From contig JBNGDJ010000079.1 in assembly GCA_049974825.1 (NCBI GenBank), positions 1 through 11,840 of the forward strand: a DNA stretch of 11,840 nt, given 5' to 3'. This DNA is from JBKHDT01 sp049974825. Lineage in GTDB: Bacteria > Pseudomonadota > Gammaproteobacteria > Halothiobacillales > Halothiobacillaceae. Position numbers and translations under genes: made by a program. The notes below the pieces were generated by a model. It was not told the DNA's origin. It saw nothing but the letters and a program-made list of their open reading frames with translations, and did not search any database. Below are positions 1 through 6,520 of this stretch, one piece after another. Each line of letters opens with the position of its first letter. Positions within the stretch are counted from its first letter, which is position 1.

Positions 1-104
1 CGAGCATGTATCGGCCCGGGCGTGTCTGAACGCGGGCTCCGCCAGCTGGCGCGTTTAGCTGGCGTTAGCCCACGAAGCCATGGATGGCTTTGTGCAGAGT
101 TTCC
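1..104 (+). repeat. Hairpin-rich MITE-like repeat, left copy (5' part outside window)
   Basis: Positions 1-28 are identical to 11780-11807 and positions 82-103 are identical to 11819-11840, so this is a second copy of the element at the right window edge, in the same orientation. The copy enters the window in the loop-side end of a hairpin whose other arm is upstream. It ends with TTTGTGCAGAGTTTCC (89-104), the imperfect reverse complement of the left end of the other copy (14 of 16 bases). It is followed by TTAG (105-108), which fits a YTAR-type target site. Between the shared blocks it holds 53 bases, against 11 in the right copy, mostly one extra hairpin. There is no coding capacity. It lies just beyond the terminator of the 32-residue gene, so it interrupts no gene seen here. 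Mobility by a transposase acting in trans is inference. Confidence 0.8.
34..71. repeat. Extra hairpin module unique to the left repeat copy
   Basis: The arms GGGCT (34-38) and GCCAGCT (41-47) pair with AGCTGGC (57-63) and AGCCC (67-71), giving 12 base pairs with a small internal loop (CC against GTT) and a 9-base loop. The 46 bases 29-74 replace the three bases CAT found at the same place (11808-11810) in the right copy, while the flanking TCTG and AAGCC are shared. The module therefore appears to have been gained or lost as one unit. Confidence 0.7.
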
Positions 105-123
105 TTAGCGCAGTCAATACAAA

Positions 124-155
124 CAAAAAGGGCACCCGAAAGGGGCGCCCTTTTG
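124..155 (-). terminator. Rho-independent terminator of the 32-residue gene
   Basis: Read on the minus strand, AAAGGGCGCCC and GGGTGCCCTTT form a stem around a short CTTTC-type loop, with a G-U wobble at the single non-Watson-Crick position, and a T-rich run (TTTTTGTTTG) follows. The wobble forms only on the minus strand; on the plus strand the same position is an A/C mismatch. This fits termination of transcription coming from the gene at 198-296, whose stop codon lies about 40 bases upstream. Confidence 0.85.
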
Positions 156-197
156 CGTCTTGCCCGTGCCGGGCTGCAGTCGGCAACCCGCGGCCGT

Positions 198-296
198 TCA
201 GAGCAGGATGACGCTCAGGAAGCTCAGCCAGGAAACCGCGATCAGGCCGACGATAAAGGTCAGCGCGAAGTTGTCAAAATTGAAGTACTGTCCCAT
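198..296 (-). CDS. Small hypothetical single-pass membrane protein (32 aa)
   Basis: I do not recognise this protein. It has 32 residues: a polar, aromatic N-terminus (MGQYFNFDNF) followed by one continuous hydrophobic stretch (about residues 10-32) long enough to cross the inner membrane once. It has no lysine or arginine and only one charged side chain (Asp8). The start is well supported: an AAGGAGAG ribosome binding site lies five bases before the ATG. A matching promoter at 385-413 and a terminator at 124-155 make it a complete one-gene transcription unit. Reading further upstream in frame would run into the promoter, so a longer protein is unlikely. The neighbouring ccoS suggests, but does not show, a link to respiratory oxidases, which often have tiny one-helix subunits. 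I see no match to CydX or CcoM. A membrane stress peptide or type I toxin is another possibility. Confidence 0.75.
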   Translation of the reverse strand: MGQYFNFDNFALTFIVGLIAVSWLSFLSVILL

Positions 297-384
297 GGTT
301 CTCTCCTTACATTGGCAGGTGGCCGCCAGGTCACGGGCTTGACTGCCACCCGCGAGGGCCCGCAAGAAATTCGATACGCTTAGA

Positions 385-413
385 ATTCTAGGCCAGGATT
401 CCAGCGCTGTCAT
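385..413 (-). promoter_or_regulatory. Sigma70-type promoter of the 32-residue gene
   Basis: On the minus strand, ATGACA (408-413; five of six to TTGACA) is separated by exactly 17 bases from TAGAAT (385-390; five of six to TATAAT). Transcription should start near 378, leaving an untranslated leader of about 80 bases before the ATG at 296. The leader contains complementary GGTGGC and GCCACC segments that could form a hairpin just upstream of the ribosome binding site. Confidence 0.75.
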
Positions 414-462
414 GCTTTTTCGACGCCGCGCCGGGAGAATCCCGTATTCTTGAACGATCGTC

Positions 463-708
463 TCAACTGTCCGACCTGTCCCGCCCCGCTTGAGCGCCCG
501 GGTCACCGCCCCGCTCCGCATCTTCCCTGCCCCCCGGCTTCTGCTCGCGATTGTGCGGGATCCGTGGATCGTCGTCGTCCATCAAAATGCGGTGTGCCGG
601 GCTGTCCATGTCCTCGTACTGGTTGTTGCGGATGCTCCAGATCGCCGCGTAGATCAAAAGCGCCATGACAACCAGGCTCAACGGCACGAAGAAGTACAAA
701 ACGTTCAT
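463..708 (-). CDS. ccoS: cbb3-type cytochrome oxidase assembly protein CcoS
   Basis: CcoS is a small inner-membrane protein needed for maturation of cbb3-type cytochrome c oxidase, probably cofactor insertion together with the copper ATPase CcoI. The 81-residue product begins MNVLYFFVPLSLVV and has one transmembrane helix (about residues 4-25). The family motif follows: a basic/polar turn, then DMDSPAHRILMDDDD (33-47), where DDLDSPAxRILxDD is typical. The remaining 34 or so residues are a charged, probably disordered tail, somewhat long for the family. The start is the ATG at 708, preceded by GGGAAGAG; upstream in-frame codons would give an N-terminus unlike the family. In many proteobacteria ccoS follows ccoI in ccoGHIS. 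Here htpX is the upstream neighbour and no ccoG, ccoH or ccoI is in the window. The leader carries a diverged copy of the hairpin repeat (739-780). Confidence 0.92.
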   Translation of the reverse strand: MNVLYFFVPLSLVVMALLIYAAIWSIRNNQYEDMDSPAHRILMDDDDPRIPHNREQKPGGREDAERGGDPGAQAGRDRSDS

Positions 709-738
709 AGGCTCTTCCCGTGCAATGGCATGCTTCTG

Positions 739-780
739 AAGGGAACTCTGCACGAAGCCAACCAAGGACTTCACGCAGCC
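739..780 (-). repeat. Diverged partial copy of the hairpin repeat in the ccoS leader
   Basis: Positions 739-763 match the reverse complement of the left copy's right end (82-106) at 22 of 25 bases, so this fragment is inverted relative to the two edge copies. The terminal hairpin is also kept: CTGC (748-751) pairs with GCAG (775-778) and GAAG (754-757) with CTTC (769-772), separated by an AC/AC internal loop. This is the same architecture as 11804-11835 with different bases in the inner stem. No second end or hairpin chain is recognisable beyond about 780, so it is an old or truncated copy. It sits 30 bases upstream of the ccoS start codon, within the probable 5' leader. Confidence 0.65.
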
Positions 781-835
781 TTGCGTGATTACACTGTACA
801 CGAAACCGTTACAGACGACCTGCCGAAGCAATCGC

Positions 836-860
836 AAAAAGGCCGGCGCTTGGCCGGCCT
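836..860 (-). terminator. Rho-independent terminator of htpX
   Basis: On the minus strand AGGCCGGC and GCCGGCCT form a perfect 8-base-pair stem around a 5-base loop (CAAGC), followed immediately by TTTTGCG. It lies about 53 bases after the htpX stop codon and separates htpX from ccoS. Confidence 0.85.
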
Positions 861-913
861 GCTTTCGTCAAGTCGCAGCTGCTGCCGGAGATCCGGCCGC
901 GGGAGAAGACTGC

Positions 914-1816
914 TTACATGCCGCGGCGCAGGGCCTCGATCCGCTGCTCCAGCGGGGGATGCGACATGAACAGGGCCTTGAGACCACCGCCCCGGCCACC
1001 GGAGATGCCAAATGCCTGCATCTGAGCCGGCAGTTCGGCATCCACGCGGCTGTTCAGCTGCAGGCGCTCGAGCGCGGCAATCATCTTCTCGCGGCTCGCC
1101 AGGCGCGCACCTGCGGCATCTGCCCGGAATTCACGCTGGCGGCTGAACCACATGACGATGGTACTGGCCAGGATGCCAAACACGATCTCGGCCACGATGG
1201 TGGTGATGAAGTAGCCCAGCCCCACGCCTTCTTCGTTCTTGAAGATCACGCGGTCAACGAAATACCCCACGAGACGCGCGAAGAAGATCACGAAGGTGTT
1301 GACCACGCCCTGGATAAGGGTCAGCGTGACCATGTCCCCGTTGGCGATGTGGCCGACCTCGTGCCCCAGGACTGCCTCGGCCTCGTCGCGCGTCATGTTG
1401 TGCAGCAGACCGGTGGAGACGGCAACCAGCGCGTTGTTGCGGTTTGCGCCCGTGGCAAAGGCATTGATTTCAGGCGAATCGTAGATGGCCACTTCCGGGT
1501 TGCCAATGCCGGCTTCACGGGCCTGACGATGCACGGTCTGGACCAGCCACTGTTCGATTTCGCTGCGCGGATTCTCAATCACCTGGGCGCCTACGCTGCG
1601 CTTGGCGATCCACTTGGACATCATCAGAGAGATGAAGGCACCGCCAAAGCCGAACACCGCGGAGAACACCAGGATGGACGTGTAGTTCAGACTGCCGTCC
1701 GCCTGGATGCCGGTGCCGGACCCCAGCCCGAATACGCTGGAGATAACAAACCAGACGACCATCAACAGGACGATGACCGCCAGGTTGGTGGCAAGGAAAA
1801 GAAAAATACGTTTCAT
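914..1816 (-). CDS. htpX: Membrane zinc metalloprotease HtpX
   Basis: HtpX (M48 peptidase family) degrades misfolded or damaged inner-membrane proteins, overlapping in role with FtsH, with its active site facing the cytoplasm. The product has 300 residues, close to the usual 285-300. Two N-terminal helices (about 4-28 and 46-66) precede the zinc site HEVGH (152-156). Glu229 in REFRADAAGA is the likely third zinc ligand, and two hydrophobic segments (about 165-190 and 200-224) lie between. The C-terminal SHPPLEQRIEAL motif (285-296) is typical. The ATG at 1816 gives the family N-terminus MKRIFLFLATNLAV; GGGAG lies close upstream and GAGGA at a better distance. The gene stands alone: 258 bases separate it from parC and a strong terminator follows. 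In E. coli it is controlled by Cpx and heat shock; I could not identify either site here. Confidence 0.96.
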   Translation of the reverse strand: MKRIFLFLATNLAVIVLLMVVWFVISSVFGLGSGTGIQADGSLNYTSILVFSAVFGFGGAFISLMMSKWIAKRSVGAQVIENPRSEIEQWLVQTVHRQAREAGIGNPEVAIYDSPEINAFATGANRNNALVAVSTGLLHNMTRDEAEAVLGHEVGHIANGDMVTLTLIQGVVNTFVIFFARLVGYFVDRVIFKNEEGVGLGYFITTIVAEIVFGILASTIVMWFSRQREFRADAAGARLASREKMIAALERLQLNSRVDAELPAQMQAFGISGGRGGGLKALFMSHPPLEQRIEALRRGM

Positions 1817-1826
1817 GGCTCCCTAG

Positions 1827-1840
1827 ATCCTCACGAGGAT
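1827..1840. repeat. Inverted repeat in the htpX leader
   Basis: ATCCTCACGAGGAT is a 14-base palindrome with a two-base centre, 10 bases upstream of the htpX ATG. It overlaps the GAGGA that could serve as ribosome binding site, so it could be an operator or a structure that hides this site. Function is inference; a palindrome this short can occur by chance. Confidence 0.3.
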
Positions 1841-1910
1841 TGATTGAAATCGTGTCAAGAACTTGCCGATCCGCCGCCCTGCCTTTTAAGAGGCTGCGAA
1901 ATCGCGTTAC

Positions 1911-1916
1911 ATCATA
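1911..1916 (-). promoter_or_regulatory. Candidate -10 element upstream of htpX
   Basis: The minus strand reads TATGAT (five of six to TATAAT) in the gap between parC and htpX, about 95 bases before the htpX ATG. No good -35 lies at the right distance (CGTGTG at 17 bases), so this is a weak call. The rest of the 258-base gap (1817-2074) contains no gene, no convincing terminator for parC and no other clear signal. Confidence 0.3.
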
Positions 1917-2074
1917 CCGTTTCCCGCCGGCGCACACGACCCGTCCGACGCATCCGCTCCGGCTTGGGAGGCAATGCTTAGATGGTGTTCGCCAACAGAA
2001 ATTCAAGCACAGCCCCAAACTCACCGGGGAAATGCACTGCGGTCGTTGAACCGGGGGGCAGACCTGCTGACTGT

Positions 2075-4342
2075 TCAGCTGCGATCCACCGGCGCAATGG
2101 ATTCGACCCGCTTGAATCCGCGGGGCAGTTCCCGACCTCGGGCAGCCCGCTTGCCGCGATAGGCGGCAAGGTCGTCACCACGCAAGGTGATCGTGCGGGC
2201 CCCGGCGCGAATGGCCAGTTCCTGATCTTCGGCAAGCACCGTGGCGGCAATCAGCGATTCGCCCTCGCGCAGCTGCATCAATCTGACGCCCTTGCCCTTG
2301 CCGCGCTCGGGCAGGTCTTCCAGCGCAAAAATCAGCACGCGGCCCGCGCTGCTGACCACCGCGCACCAGCGGGCCGATTCAGTCACGGGAACGGGTCCAA
2401 GTATGCTTGCGTTGCTTGTCAGACTGATGACGGACTTGCCGGCCTTCTGCCGGGAGACCAGATCATCGACCGGCGCCAAGAAGCCGAAGCCGCTGTCCTG
2501 AACCAGCAGGATTCGGCGTCCGGGTTCGGCCATCAGGATCTGCTGGAACACCGCGCCACCAGGTGGCGTGACGCGGCCCGTCAGCGGCTCACCCTGTCCG
2601 CGCGCCGAGGGCAGCGTATGTGCCGCCAGCGCATAGGCCCGGCCGGTGCTGTCGAGAAAGACAGCCTGCTGGGTGGACTTGCCGACAGCGTGCGCGCGGT
2701 AGCCGTCGCCGGACTTGTACTGCAGGCTGGCCGGATCAACATCATGCCCCTTGGCGGCGCGCACCCAGCCGAGCCGAGACAGAATGACGGTTACCGGCTC
2801 GGCCTGGATCAGGCGGGTTTCATCCAGCGGCTGGGCGGCCTCCCGTGTGACCAGGCGGGACCGGCGGACATCGCCATGCTTCTCGGCATCCTCCAGCAAC
2901 TCCTCGCGCAATCGTTCAAGCAGCCGCGGACGGGAGTCCAGCAGGCCGGCCAGCTCGTCCCGCTCGGCCTGCAGACGGGACTGTTCGTCCCGGATGGCGA
3001 TTTCCTCCAGCTTGGCCAGCTGGCGCAGCCGAATCTCTAGAATGGCTTCGGCCTGCACCTCCGACAGCGAGAATCGCGACATCAGCGCGGCCTTGGGGTC
3101 GTCTTCCTCGCGGATAATGCGGATGACCTCGTCGATATTCAGGAAGGCCACCAGCAGGCCGTCGAGCACATGCAACCGGCGGGAAACCTTGTCCAGCCGC
3201 CAACGCAGCCGGCGGGACAGGGTTTCCTCCCGGAAGCTGAGCCATTCACCCAGCAGCCCCTGCAGGTTCATTACCCGAGGCCGCCCGTCCAGGGCGATCA
3301 TGTTCATGTTGACCCGGTAGCTCTTTTCCAGGTCGGTGGTTGCGAACAGATGCGCCATCAGCGCCTCGGTATCCACATTGCGGCTGCGCGGCACGATGAC
3401 CAGACGGGTCGGCATTTCGTGATCGGATTCGTCGCGCAGGTCGGTGACCAGCGGCAGTTTCTTGGCCTGCATCTGCGCCGCGATCTGTTCAAGCACCTTG
3501 CTGCCCGAGGCCTGGTACGGCAAGGCAGTGACCACGATCTCCCCCTGCTCGATCTCGTAACGGGCGCGCTGGCGAATATTGCCGCTGCCGGTCTCGTACA
3601 TTGCCAACAGCTCGCGCGGCGGGGTGATGATCTCCCCCTCGGTGGGAAAGTCCGGCCCCTTGATATGCTCGCAAAGCTGCTCGGTGGTCGCCGCCGGATC
3701 ATCCAGCAGGCGCACCAGCGCAGATACCACCTCCCGGACGTTGTGCGGCGGAATGTCGGTGGACATGCCCACGGCAATGCCGGTCGCGCCATTGAGCAGC
3801 ACGTTGGGCAACCGCGCCGGCAGCAGGGCCGGCTCCTCCAGCGTCCCGTCAAAGTTTGGCACCCAGTCCACCGTGCCCTGGGCAGCCTCGGCCAGCAGGC
3901 TCTCTGCATAGCGGGTCAGGCGCGACTCGGTGTAACGCATGGCCGCGAAGGACTTGGGATCATCCGGTGAGCCGAAGTTGCCCTGCCCGTCGATCAGCGG
4001 ATAGCGATAGGAGAACGGTTGCGCCATCAGCACCATGGCTTCGTAGCTTGCCGAATCTCCATGCGGATGGAACTTGCCGATCACGTCACCCACGGTACGC
4101 GCAGATTTCTTGTGCTTGGCCGTGGCGTTCAGACCCAGTTCGCTCATGGCGTAGACAATCCGTCGCTGCACCGGCTTGAGCCCGTCGGCCACGTGCGGCA
4201 GGGCGCGATCCAGGATCACGTACATCGCATAGTTCAGGTAGGCCCGCTCGGAAAAATGCGCCAGCGATTCCTGCTCGTGGTCGAAGGGATCGTCTCCCGC
4301 ACGCCAGGCCGGGTCTTCTGGAAGGTCCGTCGTCGTTGCCAT
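2075..4342 (-). CDS. parC: DNA topoisomerase IV subunit A
   Basis: ParC is the DNA-cleaving subunit of topoisomerase IV, which with ParE decatenates daughter chromosomes. The 755-residue product matches the usual length (E. coli 752). The signature HPHGDSASYEAMVLMAQPF (92-110) and the active-site Tyr137 in AMRYTESRL identify ParC. Ser97 and Glu101, equivalent to E. coli Ser80 and Glu84, are the wild-type residues of the quinolone-resistance region. ParC rather than GyrA is further supported by DGQGNFGSPDDPKSFAAMRY and by the absence of a GyrA box. The long coiled-coil tower (about 390-500) and a C-terminal beta-pinwheel follow. The start is the ATG at 4342, one base after the lptG stop (TGACATG), with GAGGA upstream; the longer in-frame extension overlaps lptG and is unlike the family. 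It is the last gene of the trhP-lptF-lptG-parC operon; parE is not in the window. Confidence 0.96.
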   Translation of the reverse strand: MATTTDLPEDPAWRAGDDPFDHEQESLAHFSERAYLNYAMYVILDRALPHVADGLKPVQRRIVYAMSELGLNATAKHKKSARTVGDVIGKFHPHGDSASYEAMVLMAQPFSYRYPLIDGQGNFGSPDDPKSFAAMRYTESRLTRYAESLLAEAAQGTVDWVPNFDGTLEEPALLPARLPNVLLNGATGIAVGMSTDIPPHNVREVVSALVRLLDDPAATTEQLCEHIKGPDFPTEGEIITPPRELLAMYETGSGNIRQRARYEIEQGEIVVTALPYQASGSKVLEQIAAQMQAKKLPLVTDLRDESDHEMPTRLVIVPRSRNVDTEALMAHLFATTDLEKSYRVNMNMIALDGRPRVMNLQGLLGEWLSFREETLSRRLRWRLDKVSRRLHVLDGLLVAFLNIDEVIRIIREEDDPKAALMSRFSLSEVQAEAILEIRLRQLAKLEEIAIRDEQSRLQAERDELAGLLDSRPRLLERLREELLEDAEKHGDVRRSRLVTREAAQPLDETRLIQAEPVTVILSRLGWVRAAKGHDVDPASLQYKSGDGYRAHAVGKSTQQAVFLDSTGRAYALAAHTLPSARGQGEPLTGRVTPPGGAVFQQILMAEPGRRILLVQDSGFGFLAPVDDLVSRQKAGKSVISLTSNASILGPVPVTESARWCAVVSSAGRVLIFALEDLPERGKGKGVRLMQLREGESLIAATVLAEDQELAIRAGARTITLRGDDLAAYRGKRAARGRELPRGFKRVESIAPVDRS

Positions 4343-4343
4343 G

Positions 4344-5432
4344 TCAGTTGGTCCTCGGGGACGAAGCCGCCGGATTGAGCCGGGACAGGCCGTAAAGCCC
4401 CGCGACCAGAAAGGCCAGCGGCGGCACCACGGCACCCAGCAGGGCCGGCACGCCAAATACCGGCCCGATGAAATTCACGATCTGGTTGACGGTCACGAAC
4501 ACCACGCCGATCAGCATGCCCACGAACAGCCACTTGCCCGCGTTGCCGCCGCGCTGGGAGGCGAAGGCAAAGGGCATGGCGATGACGAGCATCACGATCA
4601 CCGACAAAGGGGCGAACGCCTTGCCCCAAAGCGCAACCCGGTAGGGTGTGGCGTCGAGGTCGTTGCGCTCCAGGTGCCGGATGTAATGATACAGATCCGG
4701 CAGGCTCATGTGCTGCGGATGGACGACGGCCACTTCCAGCACCCGTCGGGGAAACAGGGTGTCGGTCGCGGTTTCCACGCTGACGGCCCGGGTTTGATCC
4801 GCACCGATGCCGGTGCCCCGCACGTTGAACAGTTGCCAGCGACGATCCTCGATGCTCTCGGCGCGCTCGGCTGACAGGGCGCGCAGCAGCCGCCCCGCCT
4901 GGTCAAACTCGAACAGCCGCACGTCAAGAAGCTGTCCACCGACCGTGGCCCGCCCGACCTGCACGAACCGCATCTCGTCACGCACCCACAATCCGGAACG
5001 GGTGTTGACCGACAGCGCGCTTTCCGTGGCCTGGGCGCGCAGAGTCCGGGCCGTTTCCTGACCCCAGGGTCCCAGCGTCTCCCCAAGCATCATCCCGACC
5101 AGCGCCAGTACCAGGCCGGCGAGGATCACCGGCCGGGCCATGCGGGGCAGCGAAACCCCGGCGGCGCGCATGACCGTCAGTTCCGATCCATTGGCCAGCG
5201 CCCCAAGCGCGAGCAGCGCCCCGATCAGGATGGCCACGGGATAGAAGTCGTAGACGTAACCCGGCGTGGTCAGCACAACGTAGGCCAACACCTTGGCCAG
5301 GGTATAGGCCCCCTCGACCTTGTCCACTTCGTCGATGAACTGGAAGATCAGCCCCAACAGAAAAAAGGCCAGCACCGAGGCTGCCCCGCCGACGAGCACC
5401 GCCCGGAACAGGTAACGATCCAGCCGGCTCAC
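4344..5432 (-). CDS. lptG: LPS export ABC transporter permease LptG
   Basis: LptG pairs with LptF and the ATPase LptB in the inner-membrane LptB2FG complex, which extracts lipopolysaccharide and passes it to LptC and the LptA bridge. The product has 362 residues (E. coli 360). It has three N-terminal helices (about 10-34, 45-80, 98-120), a periplasmic beta-jellyroll domain (about 125-260) and three C-terminal helices. The motif NGSELTVMRAAGVS (about 81-94), a cytoplasmic coupling region, is characteristic. I chose the GTG at 5432 over an upstream ATG at 5492. It gives the family N-terminus MSRLDRYLFRAVL, GGAGG lies seven bases before it, and GTGA overlaps the lptF stop. That coupling suits two subunits needed in equal amounts. 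Confidence 0.95.
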   Translation of the reverse strand: MSRLDRYLFRAVLVGGAASVLAFFLLGLIFQFIDEVDKVEGAYTLAKVLAYVVLTTPGYVYDFYPVAILIGALLALGALANGSELTVMRAAGVSLPRMARPVILAGLVLALVGMMLGETLGPWGQETARTLRAQATESALSVNTRSGLWVRDEMRFVQVGRATVGGQLLDVRLFEFDQAGRLLRALSAERAESIEDRRWQLFNVRGTGIGADQTRAVSVETATDTLFPRRVLEVAVVHPQHMSLPDLYHYIRHLERNDLDATPYRVALWGKAFAPLSVIVMLVIAMPFAFASQRGGNAGKWLFVGMLIGVVFVTVNQIVNFIGPVFGVPALLGAVVPPLAFLVAGLYGLSRLNPAASSPRTN

Positions 5433-6520
5433 GCGGGTGCCTCCGAACGGCGCGATCCCCGTAGCCGTCGGACCCCGCCGCCCTGAACCCAAAGCATCAG
5501 CAAGGCCAGCACGACAGTCAGCCCGGGGACCAGCAGCGCGCCGACCACCGGGGACAGCTCTGCGCGGCCCACAGCACTGTTCGCCACCCCGACCAGGTTG
5601 AAGTAGATCGCGTAGACCAGCACGGCCATTACCAGCCGCGCATAACGGCCCGAACGCGGCCGGGCGTGAGCCAGGGGCACGGCCAGCAAGGCCAGGGCCA
5701 GAACGCTCAACGGCTGCGAGACCCGCTTGAGCAGTTCCCGGTGATCACGCGGATCATCCGAATCCAGCAAGGCCAATGAATCAGAGGGCCCCTCGTCGAC
5801 AGGCTCCGGTTCCAGGCCGGGCAGCATCGCCCGGTGGCGGTCATAGCCGATGACGGTGTAATCCGCCTGGCCCGGAATCCCTTCGTAGCGGCGACCGTCA
5901 CGCAACTCGACGAAGCGATGCCCGGTTTCCGGGTCGGTCACCAGCTCACCTGCGCCCGCGAACTCCACGCTCGGAACGCCATCTCGCAAGGTATAAAGAA
6001 ATACCTCGTGAAACAAACGGCCTTCCTGCCGAGCGACATAAGCGACCGTTTGCCCATCGGGCGTTTCGATAAAGCGCCCCGTAGGCACCTTGCGAAGCTC
6101 GGCCAGCGACTGGGCCTGAGCAATCACGTCATCGCGTGATTCCTGGAGCTTCGGCCAAAAGTCCAGCGCCAGCCAGCCCACCAGCAACGCCACGGGCAAT
6201 GCCAGGGCAAACACCGGACGATACAACTGCCAGGCTCCCACGCCGCAGGCACGCATCACGCCCAGCTCGCTGTCCCGGGCCAGCCGGCCGAGCGCGAAAA
6301 CAAGTGCGATAAAAAGGGAGACGGGCAGCACGTAACCGAGCAGCTTGACGATATTGACCCCGAGCAGCCAAGGCACGAGAGCCGCGGGTAGTCCGCCCTC
6401 CGCGGACAGCGCCAGTGCCCGAACCAGCAGGTTGGCACCGATCACCAGCGCCAGAACGACAAAGACGCCCGCGAAGGCGAGCGCCATTTCCCGAAGCAGG
6501 TACCGATTCAGGACCGTCAT
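5429..6520 (-). CDS. lptF: LPS export ABC transporter permease LptF
   Basis: LptF is the partner permease of LptG in the LptB2FG lipopolysaccharide extractor of the inner membrane. The 363-residue product starts MTVLNRYLLREMALAF, as in the family. It has hydrophobic segments at about 12-33, 48-76 and 98-120, a periplasmic domain (about 125-265) and three C-terminal helices (about 266-286, 290-311, 320-345). The motif RDSELGVMRACGVG (about 82-95) is the LptF coupling region. The C-terminal extension is Arg-rich (RRLRGSRRSEAPA), consistent with a cytoplasmic end. The ATG overlaps the trhP stop codon as ATGA (6517-6520), and its own stop overlaps the lptG start as GTGA. The upstream neighbour is trhP; in E. 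coli lptF is divergent from pepA, which is absent here. Confidence 0.95.
   Translation of the reverse strand: MTVLNRYLLREMALAFAGVFVVLALVIGANLLVRALALSAEGGLPAALVPWLLGVNIVKLLGYVLPVSLFIALVFALGRLARDSELGVMRACGVGAWQLYRPVFALALPVALLVGWLALDFWPKLQESRDDVIAQAQSLAELRKVPTGRFIETPDGQTVAYVARQEGRLFHEVFLYTLRDGVPSVEFAGAGELVTDPETGHRFVELRDGRRYEGIPGQADYTVIGYDRHRAMLPGLEPEPVDEGPSDSLALLDSDDPRDHRELLKRVSQPLSVLALALLAVPLAHARPRSGRYARLVMAVLVYAIYFNLVGVANSAVGRAELSPVVGALLVPGLTVVLALLMLWVQGGGVRRLRGSRRSEAPA

Noticed and set aside
97..101. An antisense or toxin-antitoxin partner for the 32-residue gene in 1-197.
   Set aside because: I found no promoter or frame on the plus strand in this stretch that is separate from the repeat element and the terminator.
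429..442. CGGGA/TCCCG hairpin after ccoS as a terminator.
   Set aside because: The stem is only five base pairs with a three-base loop, and no T-run follows on the minus strand.
1853..1858. A perfect TTGACA upstream of htpX as the -35 of its promoter.
   Set aside because: No -10-like sequence occurs 16-18 bases downstream on the minus strand, where the bases are CGTGAG or similar.
1978..2250. Minus-strand 90-residue frame after parC as a separate small gene.
   Set aside because: Most of it overlaps parC in another frame and no ribosome binding site supports an internal start in the non-overlapping tail.
4343..4456. Longer ParC start at 4456 and longer LptG start at 5492.
   Set aside because: Both extensions overlap the preceding gene by dozens of bases, lack family-like sequence, and the internal starts have good ribosome binding sites and stop-start coupling.
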